The notes beneath the pieces were generated by a model that saw only the letters and a program-made list of their open reading frames with translations, was not told the origin of the DNA and did no database searches. A DNA stretch of 31,056 bases, from contig URBK01000026.1 in assembly GCA_900546065.1 (NCBI GenBank), positions 1-31,056 on the forward strand. Direction: 5' to 3'. The position numbers and the translations under genes are program-made. Every line of letters starts with the position of its first letter. The stretch's first letter is position 1. Origin of the DNA: an uncultured Alistipes sp. (GTDB taxonomy: Bacteria; Bacteroidota; Bacteroidia; Bacteroidales; Rikenellaceae). This document shows positions 23,453 through 31,056 of the stretch, piece after piece.

Positions 23453-24835
23453 TCAATCATAGAATCTCCACCAGTCGAGATTGAAGAGCTTGCAACCCTT
23501 GCGTCCCTTGAAGACGAAATAGAGGTCACGCACACCCGTCACGTCGGCCTCGACTGCAGCCTTGAATGTCTTCCAACACTCCCAGCCGCCCGTTGTCGGG
23601 ATCTCGACCGTAGAGATGAGCCGACCGTCCACGCTGTCGAGACGCACCTCGATACGGCCGCCGCGCAGAGCGCTCGCCGCAGCCACACGCAGCTCATCGG
23701 GGCCCTCTGTGCCGAAGTCCACCTCGCGCACCTTGATCCAGTCGCCGTCGTGCGTCTCCGACACATAGACTCCGGTTTTGGCATTCGGCTCGCTCTTCAC
23801 GCCGCTCGAAAAGGCAATGGTCTCAGCCTCGACACGGCGGTAGGGATCGAGCGTACCTATAGGAGCTACACCCTCGGCCGTAGCGTTGATTATAGGGAAT
23901 GTTCCGTCGTCATTATATCGGAACTGCTCCACCGCTACCGAACGGCCGAAACCGCCGCCTCCGGGCAGCTTGCCCGTATGGTAGAAGAAATAGGAATTGC
24001 CCATGTAGTCTATAACGCCGCAGTGGTTCGTAAACGACCCCGTATCCTGCAGGGGCATGATCTCACCCACATAACGCCACGGCCCCGCCGGGCTGTCGCT
24101 CATCGAGTAGGCAATATGCTCGGGCACACCGCCCGCTGCATAGAGCAGATAGTAGTTGCCGCCGCGGCGGTAGAACCACGGGCCCTCGGTATAGGTATCG
24201 ACATATTTCTCACCCTTGACACGCGCCTCGGGATTCGGGGCGCCGAAACTCTCGACCGTCTGGTCGAGTTTGCGCACCTCGCCCTTGAGCGAAACCATAT
24301 CCTCATTAAGCTCGGCAAAATAGATATTCGGATTACCCCAATAGAGATATGCGCGACCGTCGTCATCGATAAATACCGTCGGGTCGATAAAGTCCCAGCT
24401 GCCGTCATAGAGCGGCTTGCCGATGGCATCCTTAAAGGGGCCCGTGGGAGAGTCGCCCACGGCCACACCTATGGCCATGGCGTTGCTCAGCTTCGAGTGC
24501 AGGCACACATACCAGTAGAACTTGCCGTTGCGCTCGACGCACTGCGCCGCCCACGCGCGGTCGTCCGCCCACTCGAACGACTCGATGGCCAGCGGCGAAC
24601 CGTGATCCGTCCAGTTGACCATATCCTCCGTCGAATAGACGCGCCACTCCTGCATCCAGAAGAAATCCGCCCTGTCCTCGTCGTGGCCCGTATATACGTA
24701 CAGCCGTCCGTCATGCACCATTGGTGCGGGATCGGTCGTATAGCAGGTCTGTACGATGGGGTTCTGCGCCGCGGCTGACGTTACGGCCGCCACGGCTGCA
24801 GAGACAATTAGTATATTAAATATACCCTTCATCAT
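23453..24835 (-). CDS. GH43 glycosidase with C-terminal CBM6-type domain
   Basis: A 460-residue exported enzyme, likely an alpha-L-arabinofuranosidase or beta-xylosidase. A signal peptide (cleavage after AAAQ at residue 24) is followed by a five-bladed GH43 propeller (about 28-325) with Asp35 in TDPAPMV (base), Asp151 in DFIDPTVF (pKa modulator) and Glu217 in YTEGPWFY (acid). From about residue 334 (RRVEAETI) to the end is a carbohydrate-binding module of the CBM6 type: EAE start, GVYVSETHDGDWIKVREVDFG, final LDWWRFYD. It is the last gene of the minus-strand operon, 8 bp after the GH97 stop. Adjacent ATG codons at 24835 and 24832 make the exact start uncertain by one codon. Confidence 0.92.
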   Translation of the reverse strand: MMKGIFNILIVSAAVAAVTSAAAQNPIVQTCYTTDPAPMVHDGRLYVYTGHDEDRADFFWMQEWRVYSTEDMVNWTDHGSPLAIESFEWADDRAWAAQCVERNGKFYWYVCLHSKLSNAMAIGVAVGDSPTGPFKDAIGKPLYDGSWDFIDPTVFIDDDGRAYLYWGNPNIYFAELNEDMVSLKGEVRKLDQTVESFGAPNPEARVKGEKYVDTYTEGPWFYRRGGNYYLLYAAGGVPEHIAYSMSDSPAGPWRYVGEIMPLQDTGSFTNHCGVIDYMGNSYFFYHTGKLPGGGGFGRSVAVEQFRYNDDGTFPIINATAEGVAPIGTLDPYRRVEAETIAFSSGVKSEPNAKTGVYVSETHDGDWIKVREVDFGTEGPDELRVAAASALRGGRIEVRLDSVDGRLISTVEIPTTGGWECWKTFKAAVEADVTGVRDLYFVFKGRKGCKLFNLDWWRFYD

Positions 24836-24843
24836 TCGTCATA

Positions 24844-26793
24844 TTACTTGGTTATGACAACGGCGCCGTTCTTGGGTATCGACACGGCCACCTCGCCGCG
24901 CTTGCCCACCTTCGTCTGGCGCACGCTGCCTTCGAGCTTGTCGTTGTCCTCATACATCGTGACCTCGCCCTCGATGCCCAACTGTGCAAGGTCGATCTTG
25001 GTCTCGACGGTCTCATCCTGAGCATTTACGCCCACGACATACCACGTGTCGCCGTGACGGCGCGCCATGATGACATAACGGCCCGGATAGCCGTCGATGA
25101 ACTTAACGTCATCCCACGTCGTAGGCACCTTCTTCATGAAATCCACGGCCCATGCCGGCGCGTCCTGAAGGTTGTTGGGCGCCAAGGCGAAGTGCTGCAC
25201 GGGGCTCTGGAACATTACGGCCGTAGCCAGCGCGAAGACATCGGACGTCACGCGGCGGCTTCCGCGCGGCGCATTCTGGGCATTATAGTAGCGGTTGAGC
25301 GTGCTGCCGCCGAAATCCATGCTTCCCACCGTATTGCGGATAAAGGGGTGAAGTGTGGCGTTGAAGGCCTCGGCGTCGCAGCTGCCCTGCGAGAAGTTCA
25401 TGTTCTCGCTGGCCAGCACAGCCTCACTGGCGGCATAGTTGGGATACATACGCTCCCAACCGCGCGGCAGCGTGCAGCCGTGGAAGATAACCAGCAGGCC
25501 GAAATCGTTGGCATCGGCCAGAATCGACTCGTAGAGCTGCATGGCCATCTGCTTGTCGCTGCCGAAGAAGTCGACCTTTATGCCCTTGATACCAATGCTC
25601 TGCATCCACCGCATCTCCTTGCGGCGCTCGATTATGTTGTCCATCTTGCCGCGCGGACCCTGCGGGGCATCATTCCAATAGCCGTTCGAATTGTACCACA
25701 GATAGAGACCCACGCCCTTCGAGGCGGCATACGCAGTCAGCTCCTCCACGCGGTCGTACCCCACCTGTGTATCCCACAGGGCATCTACCAGAACCGTACG
25801 GTAACCCATATCGGCACAAAAGTCGATATAGCGGCGCTGCTCGTCGTAGTTCATGCTGCCGTCGCCGGCGATGATCCAGCTCCACGTACCGCAACCGTAC
25901 TCCGCCGCATAATCCTTCGAAGGCTCGTAGCGGCGCTCCACAACGTCGAACGGCACTGTCGTCTCCATGATCGGGGCGAGCGTGGCGCCCACGGTCACGG
26001 TACGCCACGGCGTACGTCCGGGAAGCGTCACGCCCGGAGCTGCCGTTCCGTTGCCGTTGAACTCCGCCTGCTGCGGGAAACCTATAGTGTAGAGGCCGTC
26101 GGCCGCACCCATAAGGCGCGAGGCACAGTAATAGCTGTCGACACCCGTCTCCGAGATCAGCACCCAACCCTTGTCGCCGTTACGGAACAGGCACGGGAAC
26201 GAATATCCCTCGCCGAAGCCGTTCTTACCCATCGCGTCGTCCACCGTGTACGGGGTCTCATAGCTCGGAGTGGTACGGGCAAAGCCTCCCATGGCGCCGC
26301 TCTGCGGGCAGAGGAATGTCGTCGTACCGTCGGCCATGCGGAAACCAGTCGCCTCGCTCTCCACAACGCAGCAGCGGGGCTCGCCCGCACGGTGGAGATT
26401 GTAACGGAACGCCACGTCGTTGTTGCCGACGCTGAACTCAACGTCAAATACCGTCTTGCCCTCCTTCACGAAGGGTACGCGCACACGGTTGGCAACATAG
26501 TGTACCGTACTCTTCTTGATGTTCTTAAGGCTGTAGGTCTCATCCACGGCCGTCATCTCCGACTCCTCACCCAGCGTCAGGCCCTGAGTGAAGTCTCCGA
26601 CATTGGTCCTGAGTCCCAGCGGCGAGGGCTTCAGGAACACCTCTCCGTCATAAGTCACACTGTACGTGGCGCGGCCCCCGTCGTCCGAGACCACCACTTC
26701 GAGTCTTCCGTCGGGACTTGCGATGCGTCTTTCGCCCGCATTCACCAACGCGGCACAACACACGGCCGCAAATAGCAATACAATCTTTTTCAT
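24844..26793 (-). CDS. GH97 glycosidase, retaining (alpha-galactosidase-like) type
   Basis: A 649-residue exported enzyme with a signal peptide (cleavage near NAG, residue 20), an N-terminal beta-sandwich (about 22-280), a catalytic TIM barrel (about 290-560) and a C-terminal beta domain. GH97 has inverting alpha-glucosidases (SusB) and retaining alpha-galactosidases. Here Asp408 in KVDFFGSD sits where retaining members have their nucleophile, and Glu463 in ASENMNF lies 55 residues later, the spacing of nucleophile and acid/base (415 and 470) in the characterised Bacteroides thetaiotaomicron retaining enzyme. So alpha-galactosidase, or the related beta-L-arabinopyranosidase, is more likely than alpha-glucosidase. 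The start at 26793 (MKKIVLL) is preferred over an ATG four codons upstream. It begins 27 bp after the GH43_12-like gene. Confidence 0.92.
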   Translation of the reverse strand: MKKIVLLFAAVCCAALVNAGERRIASPDGRLEVVVSDDGGRATYSVTYDGEVFLKPSPLGLRTNVGDFTQGLTLGEESEMTAVDETYSLKNIKKSTVHYVANRVRVPFVKEGKTVFDVEFSVGNNDVAFRYNLHRAGEPRCCVVESEATGFRMADGTTTFLCPQSGAMGGFARTTPSYETPYTVDDAMGKNGFGEGYSFPCLFRNGDKGWVLISETGVDSYYCASRLMGAADGLYTIGFPQQAEFNGNGTAAPGVTLPGRTPWRTVTVGATLAPIMETTVPFDVVERRYEPSKDYAAEYGCGTWSWIIAGDGSMNYDEQRRYIDFCADMGYRTVLVDALWDTQVGYDRVEELTAYAASKGVGLYLWYNSNGYWNDAPQGPRGKMDNIIERRKEMRWMQSIGIKGIKVDFFGSDKQMAMQLYESILADANDFGLLVIFHGCTLPRGWERMYPNYAASEAVLASENMNFSQGSCDAEAFNATLHPFIRNTVGSMDFGGSTLNRYYNAQNAPRGSRRVTSDVFALATAVMFQSPVQHFALAPNNLQDAPAWAVDFMKKVPTTWDDVKFIDGYPGRYVIMARRHGDTWYVVGVNAQDETVETKIDLAQLGIEGEVTMYEDNDKLEGSVRQTKVGKRGEVAVSIPKNGAVVITK

Positions 26794-26820
26794 GGTTATA
26801 ATCATATTTCGGTTATCACA

Positions 26821-28428
26821 CTATTCCACATCACGTATACGCTCGTAATCGAAGAAATCGACATCCACATATCCGCCCGTCTGCCGCGTGGCATAGTTGA
26901 AGATGGCGAACTTCGTCCCCATAAAGAAACGGCGGTAGTCGAATATCATCCTGTACTCCTTGCCTATCGGCGTCCAGCTGCTGTTGTCGTAACTGTAACT
27001 GAACGAGGCGATGTCGCGCCCGGGGCGGAAATCACCGTCGATACGCAGATACACCACATCGGATGTCAGCTCCACGGTCTCGAAGAGCTCCGTTTTCACA
27101 TCCGTCACGCGCTTTGTATCGTCGGCGAGGCTGACACTCTCGCTGCGCATCGACAGATACTTTCGGCCGTCGCGGCACTCCACCGCCAGCACGCCCGAAT
27201 CGCCGTTGAAGGCGGCAAAACCCGCCACGTCACCATCCTTCATGCCCGCCAGATCCAGCGCCACGACACCGCGGCATGCGGGGCCTTCCATACGCTGCGT
27301 AAGGGTATTGGGCGCAAGGAAGAGATTATCCACGACGCGGCCCGTCGTCAGACGCAGCCATCCGCGACGCTCGCGCAGCGACCAGCACTCGTCGATGGGA
27401 TTATGGTTCCACTGCCAATCGATCTTCAAACGCTTACCGCCGAAGTCGTCGCTCACGACCAGACCCTCCGAAGCACGCCCCGCCGATGGTTTCTCCATAA
27501 CCTCGGGCACACGGCCCTGCCCGTCGCCCAACATGGGCCATCCGTCCACCCAGCGGCACGGCATCAACATGGGCACACGACCCACGCCGCCGCGATCCTG
27601 AAAGATCACGCCATACCAGTTTCCATGTCCGTCATCGACAATCGTACCCTGCCCGACGCCGCCGTAGGGGCCGAAGCGCGACTCCAGCACTACGCGTTTC
27701 TCGTACGGGCCCATAATGTTGTCCGCGCGATAGCACACCTCGCGCCGTATACCGCCCGCCGGCCACGAGATCATCAGCACATAGTAGCGGCCATCATGCT
27801 TGATGACGCGGCTGCCCTCCAGAAGGCCCGTCTCGTCCCCGCGGTCGAATACACGCGCATCCACACCTCCGGGCATGACATCCGTAAGGTCGGGCTTGAG
27901 CTCGCGCACCTGCCCCGAACCGTAGAACATATATACGCGCCCGTTATCGTCGAACAGCAGCGAGGCGTCATGGAAATGCGGTATGCGTGCCACCAGCGTC
28001 CATTCACCCGCAGGATCCTTCGCCTTGTAGACATATCCGCGGAAAGGGGTGTCGTTGGGTGAAAAGTAGGCATAAAACTCGCCGTCGCGATAGCGCAGCG
28101 ACGTGGCCCACTGCCCGCGTCCGTAGACCGTGCCGTCGATAAGATCATAGCTCGGCTTATCGTCCAGACGGTGGTAGATGTATCCCACGGTCCGCCAGTT
28201 CACCAGATCCTTCGAGTGCATGACGGGGGCGCCCGGCATCAGGTGCATCGTCGTGCTCACCATATAGTAGTCGTCCCCGACGCGTATCACGTCGGGATCG
28301 GGCACGTCGGCCCACAACACGGGATTGGTGAAGGTCCCGTCACCATTGTCGCTCGACTGCGCGCGCACGCCCCATACCATACAGAGTGCACACGCCGCGC
28401 ACACAATAAATCTTGTCATCCGTATCAT
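26821..28428 (-). CDS. GH43 (subfamily 12-like) beta-xylosidase/alpha-L-arabinofuranosidase
   Basis: A 535-residue exported enzyme. A signal peptide (cleavage after VRAQ, residue 24) leads to a GH43 propeller (about 32-325) with Asp44 in DVPDPDVI (base), Asp154 in HFHDASLLF (pKa modulator) and Glu204 in LLEGSRVI (acid). A C-terminal concanavalin-like sandwich (about 340-530, with DFGGKRLKIDWQWNHNP and the final QTGGYVDVDFFDYERI) is of the type fused to GH43 xylosidases. This two-domain plan and the NPVLWADVPDPDV start resemble subfamily 12. It should clip terminal arabinofuranose or xylose from xylan-type chains. It starts 15 bp after the GH95 stop and is the second gene of the operon. Confidence 0.92.
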   Translation of the reverse strand: MIRMTRFIVCAACALCMVWGVRAQSSDNGDGTFTNPVLWADVPDPDVIRVGDDYYMVSTTMHLMPGAPVMHSKDLVNWRTVGYIYHRLDDKPSYDLIDGTVYGRGQWATSLRYRDGEFYAYFSPNDTPFRGYVYKAKDPAGEWTLVARIPHFHDASLLFDDNGRVYMFYGSGQVRELKPDLTDVMPGGVDARVFDRGDETGLLEGSRVIKHDGRYYVLMISWPAGGIRREVCYRADNIMGPYEKRVVLESRFGPYGGVGQGTIVDDGHGNWYGVIFQDRGGVGRVPMLMPCRWVDGWPMLGDGQGRVPEVMEKPSAGRASEGLVVSDDFGGKRLKIDWQWNHNPIDECWSLRERRGWLRLTTGRVVDNLFLAPNTLTQRMEGPACRGVVALDLAGMKDGDVAGFAAFNGDSGVLAVECRDGRKYLSMRSESVSLADDTKRVTDVKTELFETVELTSDVVYLRIDGDFRPGRDIASFSYSYDNSSWTPIGKEYRMIFDYRRFFMGTKFAIFNYATRQTGGYVDVDFFDYERIRDVE

Positions 28429-28443
28429 ATTCTCCTCAATCTT

Positions 28444-30894
28444 TTATTCCGCCGTAAATACATAGCTCTTTCCCGCGCGCGTCTTTATGTCGTATTCGTA
28501 CACCTTGCGCACGGATGGCTGCTTCGGGGTCCCCAACTCTTCCGACACCAGAGGCTCTGCTATGCGTGCAGGCTCCAGAAGTTCGTTTGGGCATTCACCC
28601 TCGGCCTTTACGAGGCCGCGGCCGTGCAGCGGCACATACGAACGCAGTCGCAACACCCCGCCCGCACGCGACATCACCTCTGCACGCGTCAACTTGCCGC
28701 CGCTCCACTCCATATCCACGACGAAGCCGCCGCGCGCGACAAGCCCGCGGACACTGCCGTCACCCCAAGCATCGGGCAGCGCAGGCAGCAGATGCACCGC
28801 GCCGTCGTGGCTCTGCAACAGCATCTCGGCCACGCCCGCCGTGAAACCGAAATTGCCGTCGATCTGGAAGGGAGGATGGGCGCAGAAGAGATTGGGATAG
28901 GTACGTCCCGCAGGATAACGCCCCGTCTGTCCGTCGTTGGGCAGCAGATTCAGCATGTTACGGATTATCTCATAGGCGTGGTTGCCGTCCTGCATACGGG
29001 CCCAGAAGTTGATCTTCCAGCCGATGCTCCAACCCGTAGCCATGTCGCCGCGCTGCAACAGCGTCTGCTTTGCCGCCTCGAAGAGCTGCGGATGGGTGTA
29101 GGGAGATATCTGGTTGCTCGGATAGAGACCGTAGAGGTGCGATATGTGGCGGTGCTGGTCGCGCGGGTCATCCAGATCCTCCAACCACTCCTGAAGCTGG
29201 TTGTGGCGCCCGATGCGCATCGGAGCCAGACGGCCAATCATACTGCGCAGCGAGTCGGCATAGTCACGGCTCTCGCCCAGCGTCTCACACGCCCGCAGCG
29301 TACTGCTCAGCGCGTCGAACGCTATCTGGTTGTCCATCGTGCAGCCCGCCGTGATCGAGACGCCGTTGGGCCCGTGCTCGGGCGACACCGAGGGCGCCGT
29401 AACCATCCATCCGTATACGGGATACTCCGTCAGCGCCGTGAGGAAAAAATCGGCCGTGCCCTTAAGTACGGGATAACAGCGGCGCAGGAAATCGCGGTCG
29501 CCCGTGAAGAGGTAGTGCTGCCACAGATGCTGCGCCAGCCACGCCCCGCCGTTGGGCCACATGCCCGTATCGGCATAGTCCACGGGGCCCGTGATACGCC
29601 AAAGATCGGTGTTGTGGTGCGCAACCCATCCGCGCGCGCCGTAGAGTTCCGAGGCTGTCGCGCGTCCCGTCCGCGACAGCTCCTCGACCATGCGGAACAG
29701 CGGCTCGTGCGTCTCCGAGAGATTTGTAACCTCGGCAGGCCAATAGTTCATCTCGGTGTTTATGTTGATCGTATATTTGCTGTCCCACGGGGCGAACGGC
29801 TCGCGATTCCATATACCCTGCAACGTTGCGGGCTGGCCGCCGGGCTGCGACGAACTGATCAGCAGATAGCGCCCGAACTGAAACAGCAGTGCCGGCAGCG
29901 AGGGATCATTCCCCTCGTTGAAAGACGCCACGCGACGGTCCGTATCAAGTGCGGCGCTCGCGCTCTCGGGCAGCGACAGCTCCACACGTCCGAACTGACG
30001 GCCGTACTTGTCGCGGTGATCCTTCAGCAGGCGACCGTAACTCTTGGCCGAGGCGTTGTCCAGCGCCGCCTCAACCTTGGCGCGGGCATCGCCCGAGACA
30101 TCGTCGTAGCTGACGAAGTTCGTCGCCGCAGATATATATACGGTTGCCGCAGCGGCATTCCTGACACTCAGACGGCCCTCTTCGGCCGCCACCTCTCCGT
30201 CCGTAACCACACGCACGGCGGCCGCGGCCTTCAACGCCGCAGGCACACCCTCCTGCTCCGCGCCCTCGCACTCGATCGTAAGTTCATTACCCGCAGCCGC
30301 GACGTGATATTCCAACGGGCACGAATACGAGACATCGAACGACAGCGCCCCCTTCCGGTCGGCCTCCAGACGCACGGCCATAACATTGTCTGCAAGTGAC
30401 GTGAAGGCCGTACGGCTGTAATGCACGCCGTCGACCGTATATGCGGTCGAGGCCGTGGCGTCACGCAGATCGAGCGTGCGCTCATACTCCGAAGCCCCGT
30501 CGCCGTGGCCGAAGTCGAGCCGCAACGTCCCCAGAGGCAGGTATCGCATACCGTGCTGCGGTGTGAAGAACTCGGCGTCGATGATGGCGCGCGCCTCGGC
30601 TGTGCGGCCCTCGAATATGAGTCTGCGCACCTCGGCCAAATGGTCGACGGCTCCCTCACGTGTGTTCTCGTAGGGCGATCCCGCCCAGAAGGTCTCCTCG
30701 TTAAGGTCAATCTGCTCGCTCGCCACACCTCCGTAGATCATGGCACCGATATGCGAGTTACCGAGCGGCAGCGCCTCCCACCACGTAGCGGCCGGTGCCG
30801 AGTAACGCAATTTGAGTTCCGGTTCCGCGGCCGCAGCCGTGCCGCACAGCAACAGCGTCAGGGCGACAGTCAAGGTCATTCGTATATTTCTCAT
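28444..30894 (-). CDS. GH95 alpha-L-fucosidase/alpha-L-galactosidase
   Basis: An 816-residue exported inverting glycosidase with a signal peptide (cleavage near AAAE, residue 23), an N-terminal beta-sandwich (about 28-270), an (alpha/alpha)6 catalytic barrel (about 345-700) and a C-terminal beta domain. Active-site landmarks are Asn377/Asn379 in [11 protein letters not shown], the acid Glu506 in PSVSPEHGP and Asp636 in ARMQDGNHA. These match the Asn-Asn-Glu-Asp set of the family. GH95 enzymes remove alpha-1,2-L-fucose or, in some Bacteroides xylan loci, alpha-L-galactose. With GH43 and GH97 neighbours the second is attractive but unproven. It is the first gene of the operon. In-frame ATGs at 30906, 30897 and 30894 leave the start uncertain; 30894 puts a basic MRNIRM directly before the hydrophobic core. 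Confidence 0.92.
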   Translation of the reverse strand: MRNIRMTLTVALTLLLCGTAAAAEPELKLRYSAPAATWWEALPLGNSHIGAMIYGGVASEQIDLNEETFWAGSPYENTREGAVDHLAEVRRLIFEGRTAEARAIIDAEFFTPQHGMRYLPLGTLRLDFGHGDGASEYERTLDLRDATASTAYTVDGVHYSRTAFTSLADNVMAVRLEADRKGALSFDVSYSCPLEYHVAAAGNELTIECEGAEQEGVPAALKAAAAVRVVTDGEVAAEEGRLSVRNAAAATVYISAATNFVSYDDVSGDARAKVEAALDNASAKSYGRLLKDHRDKYGRQFGRVELSLPESASAALDTDRRVASFNEGNDPSLPALLFQFGRYLLISSSQPGGQPATLQGIWNREPFAPWDSKYTININTEMNYWPAEVTNLSETHEPLFRMVEELSRTGRATASELYGARGWVAHHNTDLWRITGPVDYADTGMWPNGGAWLAQHLWQHYLFTGDRDFLRRCYPVLKGTADFFLTALTEYPVYGWMVTAPSVSPEHGPNGVSITAGCTMDNQIAFDALSSTLRACETLGESRDYADSLRSMIGRLAPMRIGRHNQLQEWLEDLDDPRDQHRHISHLYGLYPSNQISPYTHPQLFEAAKQTLLQRGDMATGWSIGWKINFWARMQDGNHAYEIIRNMLNLLPNDGQTGRYPAGRTYPNLFCAHPPFQIDGNFGFTAGVAEMLLQSHDGAVHLLPALPDAWGDGSVRGLVARGGFVVDMEWSGGKLTRAEVMSRAGGVLRLRSYVPLHGRGLVKAEGECPNELLEPARIAEPLVSEELGTPKQPSVRKVYEYDIKTRAGKSYVFTAE

Positions 30895-30987
30895 CATAAC
30901 AGACATATTGCGACCGCCCGCCACGGCGAACAGCCAAATGATTTTTCACTCTTTTTTTGAGGGTGTTTCCCACACGTCATCGTCTTA

Positions 30988-31020
30988 CAAAGTTATTCTA
31001 ATTATCCTTAATTCCGCAAC
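30988..31020 (-). promoter_or_regulatory. Possible promoter of the GH95 operon
   Basis: On the minus strand: GTTG (31017-31020), 21 bp, TAACTTTG (30988-30995). The -7 element is exact; the -33 has one mismatch and the spacing is slightly long. The leader to the ATG would be about 85 nt. If real, the operon starts inside this window and is not the tail of a SusC/SusD transcript. Confidence 0.45.
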
Positions 31021-31056
31021 ACTATTATAAAATATTTTTTTTAAGTACCTGAGCAA

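Noticed and set aside
25054..26775. 573-codon plus-strand open frame opposite GH97
   Set aside because: It is antisense to a complete GH97 gene; its His/Arg/Val-rich composition is typical of a shadow frame.
28171..30399. 742-codon open frame on the plus strand opposite GH95 and GH43
   Set aside because: It is antisense to two genes with complete catalytic motifs, has no recognisable domain, and is explained by the GC-rich codon pattern of the true strand.

Overview
The window looks like a chromosomal segment from a GC-rich member of the Bacteroidales, most likely an Alistipes-like (Rikenellaceae) gut bacterium. Several things point this way. Promoters have the Bacteroidetes form (TTTG, 19-20 bp, TAnnTTTG). 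Shine-Dalgarno sequences are mostly absent. The DUF4834, DUF4254 and DPP IV-like proteins are typical of the phylum, and there are GH43, GH95, GH97 and GH140 enzymes with signal peptides. The genus is an inference; no rRNA is present to confirm it. I see no CRISPR array, insertion sequence, integrase or phage gene.

Layout. Positions 1-2400 hold an acyltransferase-3 membrane protein (-) and a small outer-membrane-type protein (+) behind a long untranslated region. Positions 2425-5408 hold purB (-), with a DUF4834 membrane protein and a GH43-like lipoprotein on the other strand. Positions 5450-7060 are an MlaE/MlaF lipid-transport pair behind a consensus promoter. A gene-poor 590 bp follows, then a strongly expressed-looking GAPDH gene with its own promoter and terminator.

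Positions 8769-13586 are the first carbohydrate locus. A GntR-type sensor-regulator is divergent from a three-gene operon: a nucleoside-hydrolase-fold secreted protein, a GH140-like (apiosidase family) protein and a GH5 enzyme. The intergenic region carries two nearly identical 17-bp sites in mirror orientation, each lying over the predicted start of one of the two divergent transcripts. This is the part of the window most likely to hold something undescribed.

Positions 13742-16500 hold an unknown gene divergent from the conserved yceD-rpmF-plsX cluster (ribosome and phospholipid synthesis). Here YceD has a long acidic insertion, and an odd purine-rich spacer precedes rpmF. Positions 16635-18435 (-) are a GT9 heptosyltransferase-like protein overlapping a DUF4254 protein. 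Positions 18505-22425 (+) are a LysM glucosaminidase, an unknown protein and a DPP IV-type peptidase. A small lipoprotein and a tRNA-Arg(ACG) gene follow.

Positions 23453-30894 (-) are the second carbohydrate locus, a tight four-gene operon transcribed GH95, GH43_12-like, GH97, GH43-CBM6. It fits removal of L-galactose/fucose, arabinose/xylose and alpha-galactose decorations from a branched plant glycan such as complex xylan. No SusC/SusD pair or sensor is inside the window; they could lie beyond the right edge.
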